DNA of 64,000 nt from Sphingomonas sp. YR710 (GTDB lineage Bacteria > Pseudomonadota > Alphaproteobacteria > Sphingomonadales > Sphingomonadaceae), in contig NZ_FMZJ01000015.1 in the NCBI RefSeq assembly GCF_900101455.1, positions 34,827-98,826 of the forward strand, read 5' to 3'. The notes beneath the pieces are model-generated. The model worked only from the letters and a program-made list of their open reading frames with translations. It was not told where the DNA came from and did no database searches. A program made the translations under genes and the position numbers. This document shows, in pieces, positions 1 through 9,210 of this stretch (positions within the stretch are counted from its first letter, which is position 1; each line of letters opens with the position of its first letter).

Positions 1-1
1 G

Positions 2-598
2 GCGCTGCCGTCGGTCGCGATCGGCCAGGATCGCGGGCGCGACAATTATGATCCGTCGTCGATAACCGGAACCGATGAGGAGCAGCTTCAGGAGATGACG
101 TCCTTATACGATGCCGTCTGCCTCAAGGCGTTTCCCCAGGACGGTCAGGTCGAGGCGATGATGAAGGTGCGCGGAGCGGTTCCGATGACGGAGGCCGATG
201 TCGCCAGCTATCTGCATGACGATGCGGGTGTGGGCTGGGTCCTGGTCGGCAAAGCCGCGACGTTCAGGGTGTTGATCGAGCATCCGCCTTATCATGCCTG
301 CTCGGTCCGCAGCGTGACGCGGACCGGTTTCTCGGGTCTCTCGACTTATACGTCGCTGGTCGAGCGCGAATTGAAGTCCTGGCCCCGGCACGAGACGATT
401 GCGCCGCAGAGCTTCGTGGTGCGCGGCGTGCAGACCGAGATGCGCGGCGAGGGCAGGCTCAGGGACGATGGGCAGACCGAATGCCTGTTGCTGGGATTGG
501 GCCGGGTCGTCGATCCGGCGCTCGCATCCCGTCTGCCCGGCATCGAGGTCCGATTCGTCCATCAGTTCGTCATCCCGGCCAAACGCGGGACAACCTGA
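2..598 (+). CDS. Unknown protein, 5' end outside the window
   Basis: The frame is open from base 2, so the gene almost certainly begins upstream. The first internal ATG is at base 95, but the 31 codons before it read as ordinary coding sequence (ending in DEEQLQE), so I treat the gene as 5'-truncated by the window edge. The visible part is a small soluble domain with motifs such as LYDAVCLKAFP and LVERELKSWPRHE. I do not recognise a named family. The compact size and lone cysteines would fit a periplasmic or secreted sphingomonad protein, but the signal region cannot be seen. It ends 158 bases before the RTX gene and no terminator was seen between them. Confidence 0.7.
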   Translation, partial: ALPSVAIGQDRGRDNYDPSSITGTDEEQLQEMTSLYDAVCLKAFPQDGQVEAMMKVRGAVPMTEADVASYLHDDAGVGWVLVGKAATFRVLIEHPPYHACSVRSVTRTGFSGLSTYTSLVERELKSWPRHETIAPQSFVVRGVQTEMRGEGRLRDDGQTECLLLGLGRVVDPALASRLPGIEVRFVHQFVIPAKRGTT

Positions 599-756
599 TC
601 TTCGGCGCGCGCGTCGGGCGAAAATAATATCCAGCGAAGATCCAAGTTTAGCTCCCCGCCGGGCCATCTGCGTCCGGATTGGCTCCGAAATCCGGTTAAC
701 AGGCCGAAATAATCGAGCATAGCATTGGCCAGCACGAGTCAGGACGGGGGCCGGGT

Positions 757-3189
757 ATGGTGGATTTCATTGGCGGTCCGGGAAATGACCGCATCTTTTC
801 GGATGGCGGCGGGTCGATTGATGGCGGCGGGGGCATCGATACGCTGAACCTCGACCTGTCGGGCGCGTCTGCCGGCGCGGTACTTGATCTGACCGGTGCC
901 TTTTCAGGCAGCACGTCGACGCTGAACGGTCACACGATCACCGGCATCGAACAATATGTGCAGATCATCGGCACGCCGTTCGACGATATGATCACCGTCG
1001 GCGATGCATCGCAGGGCTATGACGGCACGATCACCTATGACGGCAATCCCGGCGTCTATGGCGGCGACGGCAATGATACGCTGATCGGCGGCGCGGCGGG
1101 CAATTATCTGTTCGGCGGCACCGGCAACGACACGCTGATGGGCGGCGATGGCAGCGACTATCTCGATGGCGGTACCGGCATCAACCATCTCGATGGCGGC
1201 GATGGGCGCGACTATGCCTATATCGATCTCGGCGGAACCGCGGGCAATATCAATCTGGTGATCGGGAGCACTCCCGATGCGGTCTATACAGAAACGGTGA
1301 ACGGCATCGCCGCCAGCAGCTTCGCCAATATCGAAGCCGGCGAGATCATCGGCAGTTCGGGCAACGATGTGCTCGGCGTGCGCCTCGCCGGCGTAGCATC
1401 GTGGGGATTTATCGGTGCGGGCGGCAATGATACGCTCGTCGTCGATTTTGGCGCTTCGGCGGTGACCGCCAGCACCAATGTCGGCGTAAATGCGATTACC
1501 CACAGCCTGGCCGGGGATAGCGGCACGATCAGCTATGACGGCTTCCAGCATCTGATCTTCACCGCCGGTTCGGGCGGTGGCACGATCACCGGCTTTGTGG
1601 GTAGCGATACGCTGACCAGCGGCGCCGGCAACGATCTCTTCGACGGGGCCGGCGGCATCGATACGGCGAGCTATGCCAATGCGGGTTCCGGCGTCACCGT
1701 GTCGCTGGCGATCACGGCCGCGCAGGATACGATCGGCGATGGCACCGATACGCTGGCCAATATCGAGAATCTTACGGGTTCGGCTTTCGGCGATACGCTG
1801 ACCGGCGATGCCGGCAACAATGTGTTGAACGGCGGCGCGGGGGACGACGTACTGCAGGGCGGGCTGGGCGAGGACGTGCTGAACGGCGGCGACGGTTTCG
1901 ACTATGCCTCATTTGCGGATGCCACTGCCGCGGTGCGCGCCTCGCTGGCGATCACCACCAGTCAGCAGACGCTGGTCGGGCACGATACATTTATCTCGAT
2001 CGAGGGCATCATCGGATCGGCTTTCGGCGACATTCTGACCGGCAATGACGGCGACAACATCATCAATGGCGGCGCCGGCAACGATACGATCCGCGCCGGC
2101 GCCGGCAACGATCTGCTGATCGGCGGCGCTGGCAGCGACATATTGGACGGCGGTGATGGCATCGACACGGCGAGCTACGCCGACGATCTCGCGGGCGTCA
2201 CCGTGTCGCTGGCGATCGGTGGCCTGCAGCATACGATCGGCAGCAAGAACGATACGTTGATCAGCATCGAGAATCTCAAGGGCTCGGCCCATGACGACCA
2301 TCTGACCGGCGACGCCGGCGCCAATGCGATCGATGGCGGCGATGGCAACGACGTGATCGAAGGCGGTGGCGGCAACGATATCCTCTCGGGCGGGCTGGGT
2401 CTCGACACGCTGAGCTACGCGCATGCGGATGCCGGCGTCAGCGTGTCGCTCGCTCTATCGGGGATCCAGAGCACGATCGGGGCGGGATCGGACGTGGTCT
2501 CGGGCTTCGAAAATCTCACCGGCTCGGCCTTCGCGGACATGCTCAGCGGCGACGACGACGCCAATGTCATCACGGGCGGCGCGGGTGACGATCATATCTT
2601 CGCGGCCGGCGGCGACGACTTCATCCATGCCGGCCTGGGCAACGACATGATCGACGGTGGTGCCGGCTATGACATGTTGGTGTATGACGATGCGACGAGC
2701 GCAATTGTGCTCTCACTGGCAACCGGTACGGCCACGGGCGGGGGCGGCAGCGACAGCTTCAACGGCATCGAGGGCGCGATCGGATCGCGGTTCAGCGACA
2801 CGTTGACCGGCGACGCGGGCGCGAACACGATCTCGGGCATGCAGGGCAATGACGTGATCACCGGCGGCGGCGGCGCGGATATCCTGACCGGCGGGAGCGG
2901 CGGCGACCGCTTCGTCCTGACCCACGCGAGCGACAGCGCGGTCGGCGCCGACGATGTCATCACCGACTTCAGTTCCGCCGAGCACGACCGGATCGATCTG
3001 CGCCTGCTGCCCGGCAAGTTCACCTTCATCGGCGACAGTGCGTTCGACGGCCACGCCGGCGAGGTGCATTACACGACCAGCGGATCGGATCTGCTGGTCA
3101 GCGGCGACATCGACGGCGACGGCCATGCCGATTTCGAGATCAAGCTGATCGGCATTCAGGATATCGAGGCGCACGACTTCTTTGTGTGA
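757..3189 (+). CDS. RTX-type calcium-binding repeat protein, probable type I secreted
   Basis: An 810-residue acidic Gly/Asp-rich protein built almost entirely of haemolysin-type nonapeptide repeats (GGxGxDxLxGG), for example GGDGNDTLIGG, GGTGNDTLMGG and GGAGNDTIRAG. Between the repeat blocks sits a recurring spacer with ASYA(D/N), GVTVSLA and IENLTGSAFGDTLTGD, seen about five times. The last about 100 residues have the form seen at the end of serralysin and other RTX proteins (FVLTHASDSAVGADDVITDF, then DGDGHADFEIKL) and end in DFFV, a typical C-terminal type I secretion signal. There is no N-terminal signal peptide and no catalytic domain, so it is probably a Ca-dependent surface or matrix protein rather than an enzyme. 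No transporter is adjacent; the nearest one lies about 40 kb away. The start at 757 follows a GGGGG-rich ribosome site. Confidence 0.88.
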   Translation: MVDFIGGPGNDRIFSDGGGSIDGGGGIDTLNLDLSGASAGAVLDLTGAFSGSTSTLNGHTITGIEQYVQIIGTPFDDMITVGDASQGYDGTITYDGNPGVYGGDGNDTLIGGAAGNYLFGGTGNDTLMGGDGSDYLDGGTGINHLDGGDGRDYAYIDLGGTAGNINLVIGSTPDAVYTETVNGIAASSFANIEAGEIIGSSGNDVLGVRLAGVASWGFIGAGGNDTLVVDFGASAVTASTNVGVNAITHSLAGDSGTISYDGFQHLIFTAGSGGGTITGFVGSDTLTSGAGNDLFDGAGGIDTASYANAGSGVTVSLAITAAQDTIGDGTDTLANIENLTGSAFGDTLTGDAGNNVLNGGAGDDVLQGGLGEDVLNGGDGFDYASFADATAAVRASLAITTSQQTLVGHDTFISIEGIIGSAFGDILTGNDGDNIINGGAGNDTIRAGAGNDLLIGGAGSDILDGGDGIDTASYADDLAGVTVSLAIGGLQHTIGSKNDTLISIENLKGSAHDDHLTGDAGANAIDGGDGNDVIEGGGGNDILSGGLGLDTLSYAHADAGVSVSLALSGIQSTIGAGSDVVSGFENLTGSAFADMLSGDDDANVITGGAGDDHIFAAGGDDFIHAGLGNDMIDGGAGYDMLVYDDATSAIVLSLATGTATGGGGSDSFNGIEGAIGSRFSDTLTGDAGANTISGMQGNDVITGGGGADILTGGSGGDRFVLTHASDSAVGADDVITDFSSAEHDRIDLRLLPGKFTFIGDSAFDGHAGEVHYTTSGSDLLVSGDIDGDGHADFEIKLIGIQDIEAHDFFV

Positions 3190-3240
3190 CGCCGCAAGCG
3201 TGCGCCCGCCCCAATCGCCTGGTCCGCTGGCAATCCGCCC

Positions 3241-3552
3241 TCAGCTGGTCGGTGATGACGCGTCCGTTGGCGCCGTTCCGGCTTCGGCGGCGATGTCGCG
3301 GCCGCAATGCTTGCACACCAAGGCTTCGGACTTGATCAGCTCGGCGCAGTAAGGGCACTTCTTCGCGCTGCCCTGTGCCACTTCGGCAGCTTCCTTCCTC
3401 GCGGTGTTGCCCATGAACAGGGTGATGATGACCCCGATCGGGCCGAGCAGAAATGCCACGAAGAAGCCGGCAATCGCGCTGCCGCCTTTGCTCGATGCAA
3501 TGATGGCGCCCAAGATCCCGCAGAGCAGCCAGAGTGCAATGATACCGCCCAT
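3241..3552 (-). CDS. Small membrane protein with C-terminal zinc ribbon
   Basis: 103 residues. Two hydrophobic segments (about residues 3-20 and 26-48, the second with a glycine-rich turn) are followed by a short linker and a four-cysteine zinc-ribbon motif, CPYC (C66, C69) and CKHC (C80, C83), then a disordered Ala/Thr/Ser tail. This matches the common bacterial small membrane proteins with a cytosolic zinc ribbon, whose role is unknown. It is transcribed divergently from ku, about 130 bases apart, and its 3' end faces the end of the RTX gene. Confidence 0.75.
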   Translation of the reverse strand: MGGIIALWLLCGILGAIIASSKGGSAIAGFFVAFLLGPIGVIITLFMGNTARKEAAEVAQGSAKKCPYCAELIKSEALVCKHCGRDIAAEAGTAPTDASSPTS

Positions 3553-3682
3553 ATGTTCCCCCGAACCAACGCGACGAACAGATTATCATCAATCGGGCAG
3601 CCGTCCATAGTTGGCGGCCATTGGGAACATCCTGAGCGGCCGCGCTTTGACTCGGCATATTTCTTCGCATGAGGATTTCATC

Positions 3683-4546
3683 ATGGCCGCGCGCGCATAT
3701 TGGCAGGGGCAGATCAGGCTCGCGCTCGTCTCGATTCCGGTCGAGATCTACAGCGCGACCAGCAGCACCGCCGAGGTCAGCTTCCGGCAGATCCACGAGC
3801 CGTCGGGCAAGCCCGTCAAATATGAAAAGGTCGTGCCGGGGATCGGTCCGATCGACGTCGACGAGATCGTGAAGGGTTATGAGGTCGAGAAGGGCAGCTA
3901 TGTGCTGCTTGAGCAGGACGAGATCGATGCGGTCAAGCTGGAGAGCAAGCGGACGCTGGAGCTGACCCAGTTCGTTGACGCGCACGAGATCGACGTGCTC
4001 TATTACGAGAAGCCCTATTTCGTGGTGCCGGCCGACGAACTGGCCGAACAGGCGTTCATCGTGCTGCGCGAGGCGCTGCGGCGGACCGGCAAGGTGGGGC
4101 TGGGGCAGCTGGCGATGCGCGGGCGCGAATATGTCGTCAGCCTGAAGCCGTGCGGGCGCGGCATGGTACTGGAGACGCTGCGCTATGCCGACGAGGTGAA
4201 GAAGGCGCAGGGCTATTTTCGCGATATTCCCGACGAGACGCCCGATCCGGACCTGCTCGATCTTGCCGAGACCCTGATCACCAAGAAGACCGCGCCGTTC
4301 GACGCGCATGAATTTCACGATCGCTATGTCGATGCGTTGAAGGGGCTGATCGCGAAGAAGCAGAAGGCGAAGGGCAAGAAGATCCTCGAGGATGTCGAGG
4401 AGGAGCCTTCGGGATCGAAGCGCGGCAACGTCATCGACCTGATGGCGGCCTTGCGCAAATCGGTGGAAGGCGGCGCCCCGGCCAAAGCCGCGCCCGCCAA
4501 GGCCAAGGCGCCGGCGAAGAAGGCGCCGGCACGCAAACGGGCCTGA
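3683..4546 (+). CDS. ku: Ku-type DNA end-binding protein (NHEJ)
   Basis: Prokaryotic Ku homodimer, which binds double-strand DNA ends and recruits LigD. The reading frame is open from 3611, but the family N-terminus (ARAYWQGQIRLALVSIPVEI) begins at the ATG at 3683, which has GAGGA seven bases upstream. The resulting 287 residues match the usual bacterial Ku length. The beta-barrel core spans about residues 1-250 and includes the YYEKPYFVVP region. The C-terminus is a Lys/Ala/Pro-rich tail (AKAKAPAKKAPARKRA), like the basic extensions that help DNA binding in other bacterial Ku proteins. The gene ends three bases before ligD, so the two are surely cotranscribed. Confidence 0.95.
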   Translation: MAARAYWQGQIRLALVSIPVEIYSATSSTAEVSFRQIHEPSGKPVKYEKVVPGIGPIDVDEIVKGYEVEKGSYVLLEQDEIDAVKLESKRTLELTQFVDAHEIDVLYYEKPYFVVPADELAEQAFIVLREALRRTGKVGLGQLAMRGREYVVSLKPCGRGMVLETLRYADEVKKAQGYFRDIPDETPDPDLLDLAETLITKKTAPFDAHEFHDRYVDALKGLIAKKQKAKGKKILEDVEEEPSGSKRGNVIDLMAALRKSVEGGAPAKAAPAKAKAPAKKAPARKRA

Positions 4547-4549
4547 TCG

Positions 4550-7033
4550 ATGGCGGATCTGGCCGAATATCATCGCAAGCGCGACTTTGCGAAGACCGCC
4601 GAGCCCGCGGGGAAGGTGGGCAAGGGCGCGGGCAACCGCTTCATCGTGCAGAAGCATGATGCGACCCGGCTGCATTACGACTTTCGCCTCGAGGCCGACG
4701 GCGTGCTGAAAAGCTGGGCGGTGACGCGCGGGCCGAGCCTCAATCCCGAAGACCGGCGGCTGGCGGTGCGCACCGAGGATCATCCGCTGTCTTATGCCGA
4801 TTTCGAGGGGACGATCCCGGCAAAGGAATATGGCGGCGGCACAGTCATGCTGTGGGACAGCGGCATCTGGGCGCCCGTCGAAGGCAAAAGCGCGAAGGAT
4901 ATCGACAAGGGGCATCTGCACTTCACGCTGGATGGGAAGCGCATGCGGGGCGAGTGGCTGCTCGTGCGGATGAAGGGCAAGCCCGGCGAGGCCCGGGAGA
5001 ACTGGCTGCTGCGCAAGATCGATGATAAGGAAGCCGGCGGCAGCGACGATCTGGTCGCGCGCGAACTGACGAGCGTGAAGACCGGCCGCACGATGGCCGA
5101 GATCGCCGCCGACAAGGCCGGCGAAACCCCGCTTGCGGGCAAGAAGGGCAAGGCGTTCGACCAAGCGATGGCCGAAGCCGATGGCCATACGAAGCGTAAG
5201 GTGAAACGGGTGCGTTCGGCCAGGCCGCCGGCCTTTCATGCGCCGCAACTGGCGACTCTGGTCGATCACGTGCCGGCCGGAAATCAATGGCTGCACGAAA
5301 TCAAGTTCGACGGCTATCGCGCGATGATCGCGGCGGCCGGCAGCACCGTGACGATATACACCCGCTCGGGGCTCGACTGGACCGATAAATTTTCCGAAAT
5401 CGCCGACCGGATCGCCGCGCTCGATCTGCCGCCGGCGCTGATCGACGGCGAGATCGTCAAGCTCGATGGTGACGGCAATCCGAACTTCTCCGCGTTGCAG
5501 AAGGCGATCAAATCCGAAGGCAGCGCGGGCGGCCTGACGTTGTTCGCGTTCGATCTGCTTTCGGCCGATGGCGAGGATCTGACCGCGCGGCCGAATATCG
5601 AGCGCAAGGAACGGCTGGCGGCGCTGTTGCCACCGGACGATCCGGTGATCCGCGTTTCGGATCATGTGATCGGTGCCGGTGAGAAATTGTTCGATGCGAT
5701 GTGCAAGGCCGGGCAGGAAGGCATCATCAGCAAGAAGGCCGACGCGCCCTATCGCGGCACGCGCACCAATGCCTGGCTCAAGGTGAAGTGCACGCGGCGG
5801 CAGGAATTCGTGATCATCGGCTGGAGCGCCAGCAGCGCGAAGAGCCGCCGGTTCCGGTCGCTGCTGCTCGGGCAGGTTCGCGACGGCAAACTGGTTTATG
5901 CCGGCAAGGTCGGCACCGGCTTTGACGGCGACACGATCGACATGCTGGCCGATCTGTTCGCCGTCCGTGCGCAGGACTCGCCGGCGGCGCTGGTTCCGAG
6001 GCCGGAGGCCCGCGGCGCGCACTGGATAAAGCCCGACCTGGTCGCCGAAATCGCCTTTGCCGAATATACGGCCGACGATGTTCTGCGCCATGCGAGCTTC
6101 ATCGCGCTGCGGAGCGACAAAAAGGCGGAGGATGTCCTGCGCGAAGTGCCCAAGCCTGTCGAGGCCGCCGAGTCGGCATTCCGGATCACCCATCGCGATC
6201 GCGTGATTTTTCCGGAATCGAAGGCGACCAAGGGCGATCTCGCCGATTATTATCAGAAGATCGGTCCGCTGATGCTGCCATGGGCGGCGGGGCGCCCGCT
6301 CAGCCTGGTACGCTGCCCACAAGGGCGCGCGCGGCAATGCTTCTTCCAGAAGCACGACGCCGGCACATTCGGCGAGCATGTCGCGCATATCCCGATCGTC
6401 GAGAAGGACGGCCATAAGGAAGATTATATCTATGTCCGAACCGTCGAAGGCCTGCTCGCCTGCGTCCAGATGGGGACGATCGAGTTTCACGGCTGGGGCG
6501 CGCGGATCGAGGATGTCGAAAAGCCGGATCGGATGATCTTCGATCTCGATCCCGATATCGACCTCGATTTCGCCGATGTGCGGAAGGCGGCACACGATAT
6601 TCGCGCCGCTTTGTCCGATATCGGCCTGATCAGCTTCGCGATGCTTTCCGGCGGCAAGGGCATCCATGTGGTGGTGCCGCTCACGCCCGACGCCGATTGG
6701 GACGCTGTAAAGGATTTTGCCCGCCGTTTCTCGCTCGCGCTCGCACAGGCCGAGCCCGAACGGTTCGTCGCGACGATGTCGAAGGCGAAGCGGAAGGGGC
6801 GGATCTTCCTTGACTGGCTGCGCAACCAGCGCGGCGCGACCGCGGTGATGCCCTATGGCGTGCGAGCGCGCGAGCAGGCGCCGGTCGCCGCGCCTGTGAC
6901 GTGGGACGAACTGGACGGGTTCGACAAGGCCAGCGCGTTCACGATCGCCGATGCGGGCAGATTGATCGAACGGGCGGGATCGAAGGCGCTGCGCGGCTGG
7001 GGCGTCGCGGCCCAGCATCTGCCGGATGTGTGA
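4550..7033 (+). CDS. ligD: Multifunctional DNA ligase D (PE-ligase-polymerase)
   Basis: 827 residues with the complete three-domain LigD set. The N-terminal 3'-phosphoesterase has KHDATRLHYDFRLE, giving H36 and H42, and the HPLSYADFEG region. The ATP-dependent ligase domain starts near residue 230 with motif I EIKFDGYR, placing the adenylated lysine at K252. The archaeo-eukaryotic primase-like polymerase occupies about residues 540-827 with the metal-binding DLDPD at 665-669 and LSGGKGIHVVVPL. The order PE-Lig-Pol is that of Pseudomonas-type LigD, not the Pol-PE-Lig order of mycobacteria. It repairs double-strand breaks by end joining together with Ku just upstream. No truncation or missing catalytic residue was seen. 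Confidence 0.96.
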   Translation: MADLAEYHRKRDFAKTAEPAGKVGKGAGNRFIVQKHDATRLHYDFRLEADGVLKSWAVTRGPSLNPEDRRLAVRTEDHPLSYADFEGTIPAKEYGGGTVMLWDSGIWAPVEGKSAKDIDKGHLHFTLDGKRMRGEWLLVRMKGKPGEARENWLLRKIDDKEAGGSDDLVARELTSVKTGRTMAEIAADKAGETPLAGKKGKAFDQAMAEADGHTKRKVKRVRSARPPAFHAPQLATLVDHVPAGNQWLHEIKFDGYRAMIAAAGSTVTIYTRSGLDWTDKFSEIADRIAALDLPPALIDGEIVKLDGDGNPNFSALQKAIKSEGSAGGLTLFAFDLLSADGEDLTARPNIERKERLAALLPPDDPVIRVSDHVIGAGEKLFDAMCKAGQEGIISKKADAPYRGTRTNAWLKVKCTRRQEFVIIGWSASSAKSRRFRSLLLGQVRDGKLVYAGKVGTGFDGDTIDMLADLFAVRAQDSPAALVPRPEARGAHWIKPDLVAEIAFAEYTADDVLRHASFIALRSDKKAEDVLREVPKPVEAAESAFRITHRDRVIFPESKATKGDLADYYQKIGPLMLPWAAGRPLSLVRCPQGRARQCFFQKHDAGTFGEHVAHIPIVEKDGHKEDYIYVRTVEGLLACVQMGTIEFHGWGARIEDVEKPDRMIFDLDPDIDLDFADVRKAAHDIRAALSDIGLISFAMLSGGKGIHVVVPLTPDADWDAVKDFARRFSLALAQAEPERFVATMSKAKRKGRIFLDWLRNQRGATAVMPYGVRAREQAPVAAPVTWDELDGFDKASAFTIADAGRLIERAGSKALRGWGVAAQHLPDV

Positions 7034-7146
7034 TCTCGCGTAACCGCTCTGCTCGACCGCGTTAATCACTTTTGCGACATCGACGGGTCCCCGCTCGGTA
7101 ATCCGAATGGTCCGCTGTGGACCTTCATCAGCGAGGAGGTGTGACC

Positions 7147-7998
7147 CTAGTTTGCGAGGCGGGCGATGATCAGATCGAGCAGGGCACGGAGGCGCGCGAG
7201 GCGGCGCATGTCGCGATGATAGCCTAGCCACGTCTCGCGCGATGGCGGGTCCTCGCCCAGATCGATGCGTTCGATCCCGGCGATCGGGTCGGCCAGCGGA
7301 CGCGGCAGCACGGCGAGGCCCGTGCCCAATTCGCAGAGTGCCGCTTGCACCTCGCGATTGTTGCTGCGCGAAACGATATGCGCCTTCGGTAATATTCGTG
7401 TGATCCAGACAACGTCGGGCATGCCTCCGAACGCGTTATCCATCAGTACGAGGGGACAGCCGCGTCCGTCGCCCGGCTTCGGGTGTGGGCTGCCGACCTT
7501 GGCGTAAACACCATATTCGATCCGCGCCAAGCGGCGCGAGACGACTTCGGGTTCGTCGAACGGCATGATCCGGAATGCCAGATCGGCTTCCCGTCGCGGC
7601 AGGCTGTAGAGTCTTGGATCGGTGAGCAATTCGACCACGACACGCGGCTGGATCTGCGCGAACTCGGCGAGCACGGGTGCCACCATTTTCACGCCGAACC
7701 AGTCGGAGCACGAGACACGCAGCAACCCTTCCAGCGATCGATCGGCGCCCGCGAGTTCGCGTCGGAGTGCCAGTGCTTCCTCTTCCATGCGCTCGGCATG
7801 ACCGAGCATCGCCTGCCCCTCGTCGGTGAGTACGAAACCGTCGCGCGTCCGCTGAAACAGGGTTTGCCCCACCGCTGCCTCCAGCGCTCGCAATCGACGG
7901 CCCATGGTTGGCTGCGTCTGGCCCAGCCGACGTGCGGCTGCGCCGAGCGAACCATCGCGGGCGATCGCCAGGAAAATAGGAAGGTCGCTCCAGTCCAT
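7147..7998 (-). CDS. LysR-family transcriptional regulator
   Basis: 283 residues with a classic LysR N-terminal winged helix-turn-helix (LPIFLAIARDGSLGAAARRL, then QPTMGRRLRALEAAVGQTLF) at residues 1-60, and an effector-binding domain from about residue 85. It is divergent from the oxidoreductase at 8097, with a 98-base shared intergenic region that holds a GATATC pair. That is the usual arrangement for a LysR regulator and its target, so control of the neighbour is likely (inference). The effector is unknown. The gene converges on ligD, 113 bases apart. Confidence 0.92.
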   Translation of the reverse strand: MDWSDLPIFLAIARDGSLGAAARRLGQTQPTMGRRLRALEAAVGQTLFQRTRDGFVLTDEGQAMLGHAERMEEEALALRRELAGADRSLEGLLRVSCSDWFGVKMVAPVLAEFAQIQPRVVVELLTDPRLYSLPRREADLAFRIMPFDEPEVVSRRLARIEYGVYAKVGSPHPKPGDGRGCPLVLMDNAFGGMPDVVWITRILPKAHIVSRSNNREVQAALCELGTGLAVLPRPLADPIAGIERIDLGEDPPSRETWLGYHRDMRRLARLRALLDLIIARLAN

Positions 7999-8022
7999 TG
8001 CAGATCCAAATATAAATGCATG

Positions 8023-8039
8023 GATATCATACCGATATC
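8023..8039. promoter_or_regulatory. Candidate LysR operator: GATATC-N5-GATATC
   Basis: Two copies of the self-complementary hexamer GATATC are spaced by ATACC in the short divergent region between the LysR gene and the oxidoreductase gene. The pair is both a direct and an inverted repeat, and it lies 25 bases from the LysR start and 57 bases from the oxidoreductase start. Position and symmetry suggest a binding site for the adjacent regulator; nothing else supports it. Confidence 0.4.
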
Positions 8040-8096
8040 TTCAATTTCATTCAATAATGTTTGGGTCCATCTCAATGGTCGAGCAGGAGACACATT

Positions 8097-9092
8097 ATGA
8101 CCGCCCAGCCGACCATGAAAGCACTTACCCTCGATCATTATGACGCACCGTTCCGTGTACGCGAGATCGCCCGCCCCGCCCCGAAGTCGGGCGAAGTGCT
8201 CGTCCGCATCCATGCGAGCGGCGTCAATCCGCTCGATACGAAGATCCGGTCCGGCGCCGCTGCCCATGCCCGCCATCCGCTTCCCAATATCCTTGGCATC
8301 GACATGGCCGGCACGGTGGAATCGGTTGGGCCCGGCGTCAGCGCCTTTCGTCCCGGCGACGAAGTCTATGGCATGACGGGCGGCGTTGGCGGCATCCAGG
8401 GTTCGCTGGCGCAATATGCCGCGGTTGATGCCGATCTGCTGGCACGCAAGCCCGCCAATCTAACAATGCGCGAGGCAGCCAGCCTCCCGCTCGTCGTAAT
8501 CACCGCCTGGGAAGGCTTGGTCGATCGCGCCCATGTCAGGCCTGGCATGAAGGTCCTGATACAGGGTGGTGCAGGCGGCGTCGGGCGGGTCGCCGTCCAG
8601 ATTGCTTCGGCTTTGGGCGCTGAGGTCTTCGCGACCGATCGCAGCGGCCGCGTGGCAGACATTGAGCGGGTCGGCGCCACCTTCGTCGATCCTGCCCTGC
8701 CCACGGAGGAACAGATTGCCCTCCATGCTGGCGGCATTGGCTTCGACCTGGTCTATGATACGGTTGGCGGCCCCGTGCTTGATGCGGCGTTCAACCTTAT
8801 CGGTCGTTTCGGTCACGTGGTGAGCTGTCTTGGTTGGGGTACGCATGCCCTCGCGCCGCTATCGTTCAAGAGCGGCACCTATTCGGGGGTGTTCACACTG
8901 TTGCCGTTGCTCACCGGTATTGGGCGCGCGCGTCATGGCGAAATATTAGGCGAAGCGACACGGTTGATCGAGGCGGGAAAGCTGATCCCCAAGGTCGATC
9001 CGCGCGCGTTCTCACTTGCCGACGCCGAGGCTGCTCACGGCGCGATCACCGACGGCACGGCAACCGGAAAGCTCGTCGTCAGCATCATCTGA
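8097..9092 (+). CDS. Zinc-independent MDR oxidoreductase, quinone reductase-like
   Basis: 331 residues of the medium-chain dehydrogenase/reductase superfamily. The GroES-like fold comes first (APKSGEVLVRIHASGVNPLD, LGIDMAGTVESVG), followed by the NADPH-binding Rossmann fold with the glycine motif GGAGGVGRVAVQIA. The cysteine ligands of zinc alcohol dehydrogenases are absent, so a quinone or enone reductase (QOR/zeta-crystallin type) is likely. The frame extends upstream to 8061, but the ATG at 8097 has AGGAGA seven bases before it and begins the conserved MKALTLDHYDAP. It is probably regulated by the divergent LysR protein. The substrate cannot be read from the sequence. Confidence 0.88.
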   Translation: MTAQPTMKALTLDHYDAPFRVREIARPAPKSGEVLVRIHASGVNPLDTKIRSGAAAHARHPLPNILGIDMAGTVESVGPGVSAFRPGDEVYGMTGGVGGIQGSLAQYAAVDADLLARKPANLTMREAASLPLVVITAWEGLVDRAHVRPGMKVLIQGGAGGVGRVAVQIASALGAEVFATDRSGRVADIERVGATFVDPALPTEEQIALHAGGIGFDLVYDTVGGPVLDAAFNLIGRFGHVVSCLGWGTHALAPLSFKSGTYSGVFTLLPLLTGIGRARHGEILGEATRLIEAGKLIPKVDPRAFSLADAEAAHGAITDGTATGKLVVSII

Positions 9093-9210
9093 GAGTCCGA
9101 CCTGGGAGCCAAAAGCTGGGTAATTCCTGGACGACGCGATCGCCATTCCACCGGTGCAACGGCTTGAACCCCTTTCGCGCGGCCGCGTTCTTCCTCCGAC
9201 ACAGGAGGCG

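Noticed and set aside
696..710. TTAAC half-site before the RTX gene as a CtrA box
   Set aside because: The second half at the right spacing is AAAT, so only a half-site is present.
1060..2900. Short direct DNA repeats resembling a CRISPR or satellite array
   Set aside because: They are in frame and encode the RTX nonapeptides; spacing is not that of repeat-spacer units.
3140..7231. A very long open frame on the minus strand opposite ku and ligD
   Set aside because: It is antisense to two genes with full catalytic motifs, its product is Arg/His/Asp-rich without any domain, and it arises from high-GC third-position bias.
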